A stretch of 64,000 nucleotides of DNA from Patagioenas fasciata (taxonomy: Eukaryota > Chordata > Aves > Columbiformes > Columbidae): positions 40,187,501-40,251,500 of the forward strand of contig NC_092526.1 of assembly GCF_037038585.1 (NCBI RefSeq), given 5' to 3'. Shown one piece after another: positions 38,191 to 50,054 of this stretch. The notes under the pieces were generated by a model. That model did no database searches. It had not been told where the DNA came from and saw nothing but the letters and a program-made list of their open reading frames with translations. Each line of letters opens with the position of its first letter. Position 1 is the stretch's first letter. Made by a program: the position numbers and the translations under genes.

Positions 38191-39097
38191 CGGCCCGACC
38201 CATCCCTTAAACTGTAAGGCTCAGATCGATATCTTCACAAGACACTTATTTACACAAACACTGCAGAAATTAGAATAGGAAAAGCAGCCTTTCGAAAAAT
38301 GAATACAAAGACAGCTTCTGTCAATGTGATTTACTTAAATCCTGAGTGTACCGTGAAATCCTGTTACATGAATGGTAAAAACCTCGAGTCCCACTAAACA
38401 AACAGAAATGTGGGGTTTTTTGTGAAGCCACAAAATAAAATTGAACTTGAGACTGACTCGTTCCTGCTGTAACACAAGGTTACAGCCACAGCTCATCCCT
38501 TCTAACAGTTCACAGGGAATCTGTCTCCGAGCAGGTACCGTCCTGCTGTTGTTTTAGACAAGAGTTCTGTTTCCCAACCTATCTTTCAAAAAGGAGCCCC
38601 ACGTCTTCTATGATGCCTATAATGCTTACAGGACGCATTTCCTGTTTCTCTTCCTAAACAGCCCTTTGCTGTAAGATTTCAAATCCAGGAAAGGTCCGTC
38701 AGGAGCCCAGTTCACAGCAATAACGGAGCAAGTTGTCAAGGACTTGAGCACATTTCTGCCAAACAATAGAGATATAGATAAATTACAGCTGCGGGCAGAT
38801 ATTCCAACTTGGAAAAGCATTTGCAAGTGCCTATTTGCTTCTCCAGAAGCAAAACACTGCAGGTAACAGCACCTACCTGGTCACTGTCGTGTTAGTGTGC
38901 TCCACAGAAGCCGTTCAGACTGCTATCTTTAGTACCTTATTTCATTTGGTTTGTTCTGGAATAGTCAGTGAAATGAAGGATTCACAGTTTATTTCCCCAT
39001 TAGCAAAATGTAATTATTGTTGTCTTCTTAACTGATAGCTAACACCTCAAGACTATTATGAAAACTTTCTACAGTAGAGCTTGATCTTTTCTCTTTT

Positions 39098-39128
39098 AAT
39101 AGTAATAATAGTAACAATAGTAATAATG
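39098..39128. repeat. Degenerate (TAATAG)n repeat
   Basis: Short tandem repeat of AATAGTAATAATAGTAACAA type in intron 3. Confidence 0.75.
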
Positions 39129-40560
39129 CGTTCAAAGGAAGAACGTTTTGCCGAGTGGCATTTACCGTGGTTCAATCGGCATCGTCCTTTTTGCCTTATT
39201 CGCTACAATTATGTCCTCAAAGAACAGAAATGGGGGGGAACGGAGCAGGTGAATATAACAAATTTGTCTTTGCGGTAGTTCAGTTTTAGGAGGTCATGTT
39301 GGTGTGAATGGGTTTTCTCTGCCCTTGGGTGCTGGGGGCTGCTTTGTGTTTGGTTTTGGTGTTTTGTTTGGTGTTTAAACAGTAAAACCTTCCATGTCGA
39401 AAGGACATATATATAAAAACTCTACTTGTGTTTTGTAACATTCATCCAAATTCGTCAGGGTTCGAAGTTCTATTTCTGCATACCACGCCACCGCTTTTCC
39501 AGTGAGTTAATGCATTAATGGGAGAAACACAACTACGACCAAGCAACCATGATACCAGCAGCTCCACAGGGATGGTCCAGCTGCTCACTGCTCACGTGTT
39601 CCTCCAGATCCACATCCAGCCATCTGCTTGTGAGCACATCCATGGGCAGGACACTGAACCCTCCCTCAAAGATACATGGAAATATCTGCATTTGGCACAG
39701 CACAGAAATCACTTTACACTGCCTAAAGTGAGAAGTGATATATAGAGGATGCCTTACCCTTGCTCAAAGTACGTATAGTTTTGAGGTCAATACAAATCTC
39801 TGGGACAAGAGATTTTTTGCTAGTCTAAGAAAATATTTACAGGCTTGCAAGCAGTTTTTAAATGAGTTCATGTCACCAGTCTAAAGGAAGCGAAAACCCA
39901 GGCCCAAGTTGAAAGCCGTGAAATGCCATCCGCAGATAGCTCACACACTTCGAGGAAATAACTGGCCTAATGCCAGGAAACATATACGCAATATTTTGCA
40001 GGCTCAGGCTTTAAAATCAATGCATGAATGCTGAAGCACTGAATCTACCTGATCAGAACCTTCAAAGGAATTTAAAAGACCTGGATCCCAAAACTCCTGT
40101 TCAGTCTCAACGCAACTTCGTACCAGATTCCTTGGGAAAAGCACTCAGACAGGTACTTATTCTGATATTGAAAGCATAGAAGATGAAAAAAAATCACCAA
40201 AACAAACATTCTGCAGATTTGTAACAGCCACAATCAGAAGTCAGATTTCCTATCATAAATTCAGTCGTGATGAGAATTGTGACAACGGAAAGCCTGTCTC
40301 GCACAGAAATGCACACAGCACAGCCTCCCAACTCCAGTGCTCAGTATCAGTGACCATAGCAACACAGCACTGTGAAAACAACAATAATGAACAGCGTACA
40401 TCAACAACAGCGATTTCAGTACAGAAGGAAGGAACATCCCCAAAACTGTCACTGAAAAAGAACAAAACTGTAATGTGATGGGGAAGAGGAACACCACAAA
40501 AACTTCAACCTATGGGAGAAGATGCAAAGAAAGGCTCAGTATGGTTATATAGATGTAGCT

Positions 40561-41388
40561 ATCACAGCATCCCAGAGTGTCAGGGCTTGGAAGGGACCTG
40601 GAAAGCTCATCCAGTGCAATCCCCCCATGGAGCAGGAACACCCAGCTGAGGTTACACAGGAAGGTGTCCAGGCGGGTTTGAATGTCTGCAGAGAAGGAGA
40701 CTCCACAACCTCCCTGGGCAGCCTGGGCCAGGCTCTGACACCCTCACCAGGAAGAAGTTTCTTCTCACGTTTAAGTGGAACCTCCTGTGTTCCAGTTTGA
40801 ACCCATTGCCCCTTGTCCTGTCACTGGTTGTCACCGAGAAGAGCCTGGCTCCATCCTCCTGACACTCCCCCTTTCCATATTGATCCCCATGAATGAGGTC
40901 ACCCCTCAGTCTCCTCTTCTCCAGCTCCAGAGCCCCAGCTCCCTCAGCCTTTCCTCACACGGGAGATGCTCCACTCCCTTCAGCATCTTGGTGGCTGCGC
41001 TGGACTCTCTCCAGCAGTTCCCTGTCCTTCTGGAACTGAGGGGCCACAACTGGACACAATATTCCAGGTGTGGTCTCCCCAGGGCAGAGTAGAGGGGCAG
41101 GAGAACCTCTCTGACCTACTGACCACCCCCTTCTAACCCACCCCAGGTACCATTGGCCTTCCTGGCCACAAGGGCCCAGTGCTGGCTCATGGTCACCCTG
41201 CAGTCCACCAGGACCCACAGGTCCCTTTCCTCTATGCTGCTCTCTAATAGGTCATTCCCCAACTTATACTGGAACCTCGAGTTGTTCCTGCCCAGATTGA
41301 AGACTCTACACTTTTCCTTGTTATATTTCATTAAATTTTTCCCTGCCCAACCCTCCATCCTGTCCAGGTCTCTGGATGGCAGCACAGG
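40561..41388 (-). mobile_element. CR1 LINE, 5'-truncated (copy F)
   Basis: About 830 bp on the same strand as BMPR2. Read on the plus strand it runs from the tail (CAGAGTGTCAGGGCTTGGAA) back to GTCTCTGGATGGCAGCACAG. It is almost the exact reverse complement of the corresponding part of copy E, 4.3 kb away in the same intron. It carries the same two-base loss in the VQRR region as copies E, J and K. Confidence 0.94.
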
Positions 41389-41950
41389 AACTCTTTATTT
41401 AATATAAGTCTCCTTATCGCATTTTCAGGAGTTCCCCTCACCCTAATCTGCCTATTAAGCTTTCTTGCTGATATTAGCAGCACAAACGTCAATAGCCCTT
41501 TGGTACCAGCATGAATCTCTGTCTGCTTGAAGGCCTCTCAATAGCACAATGACACTCGTCAGAATCTTCATCAGGATTTTAGTGAATTTGCTGCTGTCAC
41601 CTCCTGTTTGGACAGCAACAACAGGAGTTATTTGGTTTCTGAAAGCAACCGCTTGGAAAGCCCTGTGCTGGTACAACCTGGAGCACGTCGCCGCGGTGCA
41701 GTCCTGGCCACGCTGGGTCCCCTGGTGCTTTGAAGCATGTGGTTTCTGGTGGTCAGAAAGCCAAAAAGTCACCTCAGACCCCGTGACCCCCAAAACAGCC
41801 CCAACGGCTCAGTTCTGCAGAAATAACGGAGACGTTACAGCCGGGACAACACGCATGGGGAGCTGGGTCCCCAGCTACGAAACTGCACATTTGGAATTAC
41901 ACAGTGAGTCGCAGGTTCACCACACAAATATCTGAGGCTCTTACCTGTAT
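41389..41950. other. Unexplained moderately GC-rich intronic segment
   Basis: It abuts the 5' end of copy F and has open frames on both strands (about 112 and 128 codons, 41455-41793 minus and 41549-41935 plus). I recognise no domain in either, and the frames have no clear splice logic. It may be an old repeat I do not recognise. Confidence 0.4.
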
Positions 41951-43610
41951 TTGCCGCTCACTTTATTAATAATAAATGGCATAAGCCTTTCTTTGTCAGG
42001 AAAACAGATTTAAACCCTGATCTCCAGTATGCAGCCGCACGCAGAGATTTTGCCTGGTATGCTGGAAGGAACGTGACAAACTACAATTTATTAAATAGGT
42101 CTCCTCACCTTTTTCATACTCCCAGCAGAAGGTGCTCTGACAGCACAGTTGTGAGAGCAATCGGAGGAAACCAAATCACACAATCATTTAGTACCTGTCC
42201 ACAAAGATAAGCACGGAGAGGCTTCTGCTCCCTCAGCCTGGCACCCCCCGACGTAATTCCAGCTTTGTCTAAAAGTAATTCAAATGTTCTTACAAGCAAC
42301 TTCGCACGTTGTTTGAAACCAAAAGCTTTCCCTAAGACTGTGCCAGACTGAAATACCATTAGTGTTTCACCTCCAGAGAGCCGCCTCTTTGAAGATGCTA
42401 TATCATAAAGAAAGGAGCCAGGAATCAATGGTAAGTAATGTATAGGATTTTCATTATAGTTTCCAGATAAAGAAAACAAATATACACCGGAAAAGGCTCA
42501 GAAAGGAACAGCGATTAATGACTGACTCTGAAAGCCAACATCTGCCTGAACTCCGGTCCAAGCTCCAAAATAACTGGGGACAGCTAGAACATTCCCAAAT
42601 CATAACCAGGGCTTTAATTTTGCCAGGTAACGCCTGCAAGGCGCAGCGACTTGGCTAATTGAGCCGCTATAATTTGTTGAGGAGGGTTCCCTAACCACAT
42701 TCCCAAGTCTTCAAAGGAGAAACGCTTCCATGTGCTGTGCCCTTAACTCAGGCTGAAGTGTTCAGATTGATAGCACCCGCTCTCCAAATGTTTGGGCTGG
42801 GTGGAATAGTTATTAGAAGCCTCTTATTACTACTGCTACATTAGAAGCCCGTCGATCTGCAATGTCCCCAAAAAGCACAGAGACATCAACCTGCCTTCCA
42901 GAGAGCTCCCAACTATTTCCCTAATTATCTGGGTTGTTCAATAGGATATCTGGAGATATCTGCTAATTACGACATTGAATTTGTACGCACAACAATATCT
43001 AAGTCAGACACTACTCAGCTTTCCCAGTAAATGGAAAAAATCCATTTACTGTATTTGTTTTAGCCAAAGGTATCTGCAGATCTTTAAACCCTCAGAAGTG
43101 CACAAAACACACTAATGATAAGCAACTGATTTTCAGCAGAGAAGCAAACGAGCGCCTCAAGAACTTACAGGTACTCCTTGGCTTTAAACGCATGTTTTCA
43201 CTATTACTGAAGGCAGCAAAAATCCCGTATTACATTTCAGAAAATGGATGTTTCCTTTCTTCGTTCTAGACCTTCAAGTCAAATAAAATACTTGCTGGGT
43301 AGTACTAGAAACACGTAGGACACTTCAAATGCCAATCAGACCATTCTGTCCAACGAACAAGCTAAAAGTCACGTTCACGTCTACTTGAAGGACTGAGATT
43401 TCTAAGGAGTCTAAAGTAAAATGTTTTTAGCTCTAGCACTTCACAAACACACTCTCACAATATCAAGATCCCACCTTGCATCCAAAAAGCTTTAAACCAG
43501 ATTTTTAAAAGAACTTTGCGAATTGTTTTGTAGCCAATGAACCAGCCCAGCTCCGCAGTTGTGTGCGGCTGGACAGAGCGATGGACTCTTACCAACACAA
43601 AATCAAGGGC

Positions 43611-43635
43611 TTTTTTTGTGTGTGTGTATGGTTTT
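43611..43635. repeat. T run and short (TG)n
   Basis: TTTTTTTGTGTGTGTGTATG, a short simple repeat in intron 3. Confidence 0.8.
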
Positions 43636-45289
43636 TGTTGTTTGCTCGGTTTTAGTGTTTGAAATGTTTCTCCTTCTGCAAATCAACACGTTTGTTCTCA
43701 AGTTATTTCACACAGTGTTCAGCATTTTGTAGGCTCGCTGCGTAACTGAAATTTTAACTGAACACTGAAAAACAACGAAAACATTTCCAAAACATTTCCA
43801 TCTCAGGGCAAGAAAATCAGTTTCATGTACCTGATTAAATGTTTCTGTAAGAGAAAAAAATTACATGTACAGTTTTCTGTCTAAATAGGCCTTGTCTTCA
43901 CAGCTAACATTTCCTATTCAGATTCCAACTGCAGATCAAAGCTTTAATTTTAAGCTCAATAAGGATGCAAGTTTAATCTCAGGAGACTACGATGCCTTAG
44001 AAGTTAAAACATTAAGTGCTGCTACCAACAATCTTTGAGAGATTCCGCTTTTGATAGATCCATTTCTAATGGGAATCACTCAAGTTACTCAACAAGAATT
44101 ACCAGTTATCTTGGGTGACTTGCAAAACCTTCCCCAGGAACTTGGGTTTTCACTTGAATTTCTAAATAACCTTCTGCACTAATTGCTTTAATAATTTGCT
44201 GGCTCTCTGCAATGACTTTCGCTTCTACTTCTTCTCCTCTACATTAATGCACAGTAACTATCACCTTTCCCTTAGTTGCAACAACACGATAAATAGGCTT
44301 AATAAGCAGACGTTTCCAAAACATTGTCACTAAGTGATTGTAGCAACATGCACCATGTCGCAATGCCCTTCGCCGTTAATTCCTCTCCTGTAACCAAGCA
44401 AACAGCAAAAAAACCACCAAACACAACAAGAATTTATTTTAAATGTGCATTAAATGTCACGCAGAAAGGCAACTGAAGGTTCAAGGAAATGTACATTTGT
44501 CAACAGCTGGCCAAAAATCCAAAATATTTCATCGTAATGTCTGTATCTTAAATTACTACTCACAAAAAAAAAAGGCATAATTTGATTTTCCCCTCCATTA
44601 CCTGCTCTCTTTTGACAGAAACATATTCAGACACGTCCATGCACGTTCATCTGTATCACCCCCCGTAGTTCAGCACCTTCATTTCCCACAGTGCCCTCAA
44701 ACGACTCCCTGGGAGGCACCAAATTCTTTGCTGCTCAATGTAAACTTATTTTAAGAGCTATTAAGGCCCTGAACTACTGTCTCAATATTTCTTCCCCTGC
44801 TTTATGACACAGAAAAGGTAATTAAGCCTGTTTTTAAGGCATTTTCTGGGCACTAAAGGGAAGACGTGCCTGCCCGACTCCCTGTCATTTCAAGGGTACA
44901 AGTTTTAATCCTCGTGCGGATCAGTCTCGCCTCCATTCTTCCCAACACAAGATCTGCCGTCTCGCGAGGTTTGCGATTCCCCCTTTGTTACACATCTGAA
45001 TCACCTGAAAAATATCATGCAAGTAAGGGGAAAATGCTTATTTACAGAGCATTTTCCTAGCTTAGGCAGAGCAGAAATTAAAGACCACCTCAAACACAAA
45101 CTCTGCTCATCAGGTACCACATGTGGACCCCAGATGAAACACATGCATTTCAATTACAAATTAATATTGGATGCTGCTCTCCAAAAAAAAAGAGCAATTC
45201 AAGATTACAACTGAGAGCGAGCAGGGTTCCAACTTCCTAAAATGAGCCTAAAATGATCTAATTCAGCTTCAGTGTGCATTGGATCGGGC

Positions 45290-45427
45290 CAAAAAGCGGC
45301 CTCAGGTTGCACCAGGAGAGGTTGAGGTTGGATGTGGGGAACAATTTCTTCCCCAAAGGGCTGTGGGGCATTGGAACAGGCTGCCCAGGGCAGTGCTGGA
45401 GTCACCATCCCTGGAAGGGGTTAAATA
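45290..45427 (+). mobile_element. CR1 LINE fragment
   Basis: The sense strand reads CGGCCTCAGGTTGCACCAGG, AGAGGTTGAGGTTGGATGTG, then CATTGGAACAGGCTGCCCAG and GGAGTCACCATCCCTGGAAG. These are standard phrases of the CR1 3' region. Neither end of the element is present. The copy at 55325-56190 has the same region in reverse, with about the same subfamily character. Confidence 0.85.
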
Positions 45428-45811
45428 GTGAAATTAAAGCTGTCTATTACTACCTTAATTAAGCTGACACAGCCGTATGTGTTAATAATTCCTTGAAGTT
45501 TCCACAGCATTCCAATTGACTTTTACATATGTATTTATATATGTAGCAAGAAGGCTGGCAAATAAAGGCCAGGATGGCATCAGCCTGGAAAGGTAAATCC
45601 ATCATCAGTCGCTGTTTTTGAATGCAGAAATCCCAGCTTCCCTCTGCGCCCACATCTCAGGGCTCTTGCTTAATTTAAGTTTCTAAATCCTTTAAAAAGT
45701 GCAGCTACTATTTGCTGTGATGAGGAGAAAACCCAACGTCACCTCAAAAATTATATGTAGCAGTAATGCTCAACTGTTGCTGCCAGGGATATCATACAAA
45801 AATATATTCTT

Positions 45812-46442
45812 ACCACTGTCCTGGTTTTGTTAAAAACAAGTTTCTCTTTTAGTGAATTTGCCTGTCAGCTAAAGCTTCGTATCAGCTGCATTTTCCTGGA
45901 GAACCAGATCCATGTTTTGGTAAACACAGCAATGGAACGTGAAGTTATTGATAAGCATGGATGGACTTCTCGCAAGAGGTGCAACGAGAAACAGGTGACC
46001 AAAAACTGACCAACGGAGTATAACATCCCATTCACGTGATACTTCGTATAAAAGTGGGAGATCACAAGGATCTCGCCCCTTTTCCCTTTTCCTTATGGCC
46101 GACATTAGGAGAGGACCTTGCGAGTCGTCCCTGCGAACTGAGGCCAGTGACAGACTGAATCCAGCTCCGGCTGGCTGCAGAGTCCAGTCCAGGACTTCAG
46201 GTGCCGGCTCTGCAGTTGCTGGGACTTTCAAGATTGGTTTTGTATATTTTGTATTATTTTCTCTATTCTTATTAGCAGCATTAGTAAAACATTTTTAATA
46301 TTTCCGACTCTCTTCTCTCTGTCCTTCTGTCCCTCTCAATCGCCTGTCCTGAGTGGGAAGGAGGAAGAGAGGGGAGAGGGGGTTAACAATACATCTGCCA
46401 CGGTTTTATTGTCACCCCGCAATCAAAACCCTCGATAACCAC
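45812..46442 (+). mobile_element. Probable solo LTR of an avian endogenous retrovirus, with target duplication
   Basis: The element proper is 45817-46437 (621 bp). It begins TGTCCTGGTTTTGTT, a common start of bird ERV LTRs, and ends CAAAACCCTCGATA. Both sides are flanked by ACCAC (45812-45816 and 46438-46442), a 5-bp duplication typical of ERVL-type insertion. A TATAAAA box sits at 46047-46053. The expected terminal CA reads TA, perhaps a transition. No internal viral genes are adjacent, which fits recombination between two LTRs. Family assignment is from memory of LTR style, not a search. Confidence 0.65.
46047..46053 (+). promoter_or_regulatory. TATA box of the LTR
   Basis: TATAAAA in the context CTTCGTATAAAAGTGGGAGA, placed about 230 bp into the LTR, where a U3 promoter is expected. 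It points opposite to BMPR2 transcription. Confidence 0.5.
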
Positions 46443-47605
46443 TCAGTTGCTGTGAGATGAGTTTATTTGCAGTGTCAGGAATGCAGCCATGAGGAGGAAA
46501 AGAAAAAGCATTGCTGCTTTCATCTTGATGTCATTTTAATGTTTCACGACGGCAACATACCTGTGACCAATGAAGGAGATTGTTTACCTCTTTAGCTACT
46601 TAAATTCTATTTAAATGGGCATTATGAATGATCGCAGAACTAATGAATTTGCCTTCAAAACAGCCCTACAATTTCAGAAGCATTTTGTAGACATGAGAGG
46701 CAGCTATTTAACAAGTCTCAAAACAAATATTTCACAAAGCAAATATAGTAAATACATCTCCAATCCCAGGAAGCCATAGTTGGCCCTTTTTAGGTCAGGT
46801 TAAGGGGTATATACATGTACTGGCTGAGGATATTTATTTTTTGGTCAATTTTCTGTGAAAATACAAGATTGAAGAATCATGAATTCATCCACGAGTCATT
46901 TAGCAAAGCATGAAGAAGTATCTTTGTTTTTTAACGAACCTGTTTGTCCTTAATCTTATTTTTCATTTTTATAAAAGTTTTGTTACAAGATTAGATGGAT
47001 TTCTTACATTCACTGCCTAACCAATACGAACAACAGCAACAAAAAGGCTTGTGAGATAAACATGTTTTGACATCCTAAAAGACAACAATAACATAAAAAT
47101 TAAGCGGAGTATTCAAGAATTGCTACATTTTATGACAACAATGATTTGTTACATCTAACATGCATTAAGATCCTAATTAACTTCCATTTCATTTTCCTGA
47201 ATCCTTTATAGTCTGGCTCCCTCTTTCAATACACCACTGTTAATTGTTGTTAAACGCACCAGATTGTATAATTTTTGTATTCCTCTGTTATTTTTCCATT
47301 ATTTAGTTCAAGAGCCTAGCAGTATTGTGCACTTTCCACAGATCATTCCTATAGCTGCAAGGAAACATTTTGAAGCGAACACTGATAATTTTGTACTAAT
47401 GAAGTCTCGAATTGACGAGACTCATCACTAGCACCTTCAGGTTCTGCTCATTTTTGAACTACAGCTGAATTTCCACTTGTTATTTCAGGAAACGTTTATT
47501 CTCTGTGATTCTACTGGAAATCAGAAGGAAATAATTTAGAAACACGTAGTTAACTGCTGGCTGAATTCATCAGGCTTCCTGTAATTAACCACACGCTATC
47601 ACCCA

Positions 47606-47720
47606 ACCACAGAACACCAGGGTGGGAGGGAGCACGAGGACCAGCTGGTCCAACCCTTCTTGGTCACATCTGCTGGGAAATCTATAGGATCATCCATACA
47701 GTTCCAGCAGGCCACGTCCC
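47606..47720 (-). mobile_element. CR1-like tail fragment, third type
   Basis: The plus strand reads ACCACAGAACACCAGGGTGG, then ACCAGCTGGTCCAACCCTTC. This resembles the reversed 3' tail of an older avian CR1 type (consensus style: accaggttggaagggacct... ctggtccaac). Degenerate, limits approximate. Confidence 0.5.
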
Positions 47721-48806
47721 TCGCTTGGTCACTCAAGAACCATTCAATGTACAACACTTTTAATGCCTTCACAAAAATATGGATGAAACAGCGCTCTGGC
47801 AGGTGGCAGGTTGTACTGAGATAACCTTCTGTGGGGATTCCCCATGTGACTGTGGCCCGCTTGATTAAATAAACTAAAAGGCACAGTGATCCAGACCGTA
47901 TCCTTTCTAAACACAATCTATTCTTTTTGCTGTAAATTCTATCCGCTTAGAGGCATCTTCATTTCAGAACACACTTCTTGTTGATAAAGAACTCTAGACA
48001 TACAGAAACAGTTGTACCGCCCATTTCCACACCTGCCTCTATTCAATCCATCTTTCACAATTCTTATTTATCCAAATGTTTGGATGAGGCCACTCAGCTG
48101 CTTTACAGGTTCTGAATTGTTGGAAGACAGCGCATCACTGTGTCTGCCACTCACGGTCTTGCTCCTGTACTAGGAGGTGAAGGAGGCCGATCCCTTGATT
48201 CGCACCCATACACTATGTTGATTTTATAACAAATAACAGATAATCTAATCTGGAAGAAAACTACCTAAGTGAAACGAGAAATCTTTGAACGTTATGCCAG
48301 TTAATCTCTATCAGAGGTATGCAAAACAAAGAAGGTGGATTTCAAAGCTCTGCAAAGTGCTGAAGAGAATCTCAACAGCCTGATACGAGACCGGTTCTAC
48401 TGCCCAAGGGCACCTGGGAACCACGGCTGGAAAGCCAGTCCGGGCCTTCCAGAGGTTCCAGAATGCTGATCAACTTACTGGCCGGTTCTTCACACAAGGC
48501 TGAATCCTGAACATCCCCACAGGCTTCTGAAGTTGGGCATCCAAATACCAAAGCACCCAAGATTAGGGATCGTTTTGGAAAATGCGATCTGCATTCAGCA
48601 CATGCCTCTGCAAGCAGCGAACTCACTCTCCGCAGAGCACCATGAAATATATAAATGTGATAAACCTCATACGGAAAAGCCCTGTTCTGTTTGCTTTTTG
48701 TCGCGTATAAATAAAAAGCTCACCAGGTTTGCATACTGTAGTACCAAGGATCTTTCTCTAAATTATTTAGACCACGAAGTGACAGAAATGCAAACATCTC
48801 ACTTAC

Positions 48807-48986
48807 TGTAAGGTGTTGTATCTGTAGGGTCAGGAGGCGGAAAATTTTCAGTGAAGTTGACGTTACACAAGTCCGTGCTACAGCAGCAGAAGCGATATGT
48901 TCCATTCTGGATCAGGGAAGGGGTGGTTGTAACTATACACTCCTCAAAGTGACACTCTTGTGGGTCTCCTATATGAGACCAGCAAC
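48807..48986 (-). CDS. BMPR2: BMPR2 exon 3, second half of ligand-binding ectodomain
   Basis: The exon is 180 nt and covers human residues 83-140, flanked by TTCCAG and GTAAGT. It reads [11 protein letters not shown], then [15 protein letters not shown] and [19 protein letters not shown]. It supplies the remaining seven cysteines, including the CCC...CN signature that closes the three-finger fold of TGF-beta family receptors. Two N-glycosylation sites (NGT, NFT) are visible. Human exon 3 is 171 nt; the nine extra bases add three residues in the stalk (DPTDTTPY against human DTTPL), just before the membrane. The exon is in phase with exon 2 on one side and exon 4 on the other. Confidence 0.96.
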
Positions 48987-50054
48987 CTGGAAAAAGAGGG
49001 AAATCGAAGAATCATTTTTAAAGGAGGCATAAAATTAATTCTATTGCACGGACAATTAAAGACATCTATAGAAACCCACACATTACCCAGTTAAATGTTT
49101 CACAGTGGGGTGAAAACAGTTATCACAATTTGCTTGTCTGATTTCACTACCATGTTTTAAACCAAAAACTCCAGAATTTCTCTTGGAATTTACCACAGCT
49201 GAAGAGAAGAAATACAAGCAGCAATAAAGACCAACATCAGAGGTGCCCAGCTGTCAACCTCAATATAACAAAACCCAAACACCTGAGCCTTCTAAGCAGA
49301 AATGTGCCATTGCCCTTTGCCCAGGTTGCCTGGAGAGGTGGTGGATGAACCATCCCTGGAGACATCCCAGGCCAGGCTGGACGGGGCTCTGAGCAACCTG
49401 AGCTGGTGAAGATGTCCCTGCTCATGGCAGGGGTGGCACTGGGGGAGCTGGGAAGGTCCCTTCAACCCAAACCACTTGAGATTCTAACTGCATAGGATGC
49501 TCGTAAATACCAGTTTCATTCAGCATGATACTACGTTAACTTGTTTCCAAGTAACCAAGAGCAGAGTCCCCGAGAACAATAATCCAAACACATCCCCAGC
49601 AGCTGCAAGGCCCTTCACCCCTCTCTACCATCACCCTCCCCGCACAACAGCAGCAAATTGACAGCGATAAGTGACAGTTTTGTGCTATGACTGCAATTTC
49701 CTTTGTAAACAAACATCCCACCAACATGAGTATACATTTTTCCTTAATGAGACACTTTATTAGCATTACATCAATAGACAACAGCAAAACACTCACGAAA
49801 GCCGGCTTCCTCTGGACACCCCACGTAACCAGCAATTTGAGTGTTCTCTCCTTTAACTCTGCATTGACCTCTTTTAGAAGTCATTGACTTCAAACAAACC
49901 TTCTGTTCTTATTTAAAATTGCGAAACGGAGGTGTAAAATTACGCATTCATACAACGCACAAACAAAACGTCCAGCTTTGCGTCTTCCGACCCGCTGGCC
50001 AGGTCACAGAACAGCGAAAAGAGCAGCAAAAACTACTGCTGAAACATTCCGTAC
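48987..50054 (-). other. BMPR2: BMPR2 intron 2
   Basis: The intron is 1068 bp and splits the ectodomain. Donor GTACGG is weaker than the others; acceptor is TTCCAG after a T/C-rich tract. It contains one CR1 fragment. Confidence 0.95.
49303..49486 (+). mobile_element. CR1 LINE fragment (intron 2 copy)
   Basis: Sense strand: GCCCAGGTTGCCTGGAGAGG, GGATGAACCATCCCTGGAGA, CATCCCAGGCCAGGCTGGAC, GGGGCTCTGAGCAACCTGAG and a tail CCTTCAACCCAAACCACTTG. It is the same subfamily as the intron 5 copy, in opposite orientation. Confidence 0.88.

Larger units (their letters stand above)
28517..48806 (-). other. BMPR2: BMPR2 intron 3
   Basis: The intron is 20.3 kb, the largest complete one here, and separates the ectodomain from the transmembrane exon. 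It holds six CR1 copies or relics, a probable solo LTR and small microsatellites, listed separately. About 28550-32880, 38200-40550 and 41950-45270 show no transposon I recognise. I found no convincing exon or RNA gene in it. Confidence 0.95.

Noticed and set aside
39081-39278. Frame beginning with a hydrophobic stretch resembling a membrane segment
   Set aside because: The hydrophobic part is the translation of a degenerate TAATAG repeat; nothing else supports a gene.
46095-46298. 67-codon open frame at 46.1 kb
   Set aside because: It lies within the probable LTR, downstream of its TATA box, and ends in a low-complexity hydrophobic run. Chance frame in non-coding LTR sequence.
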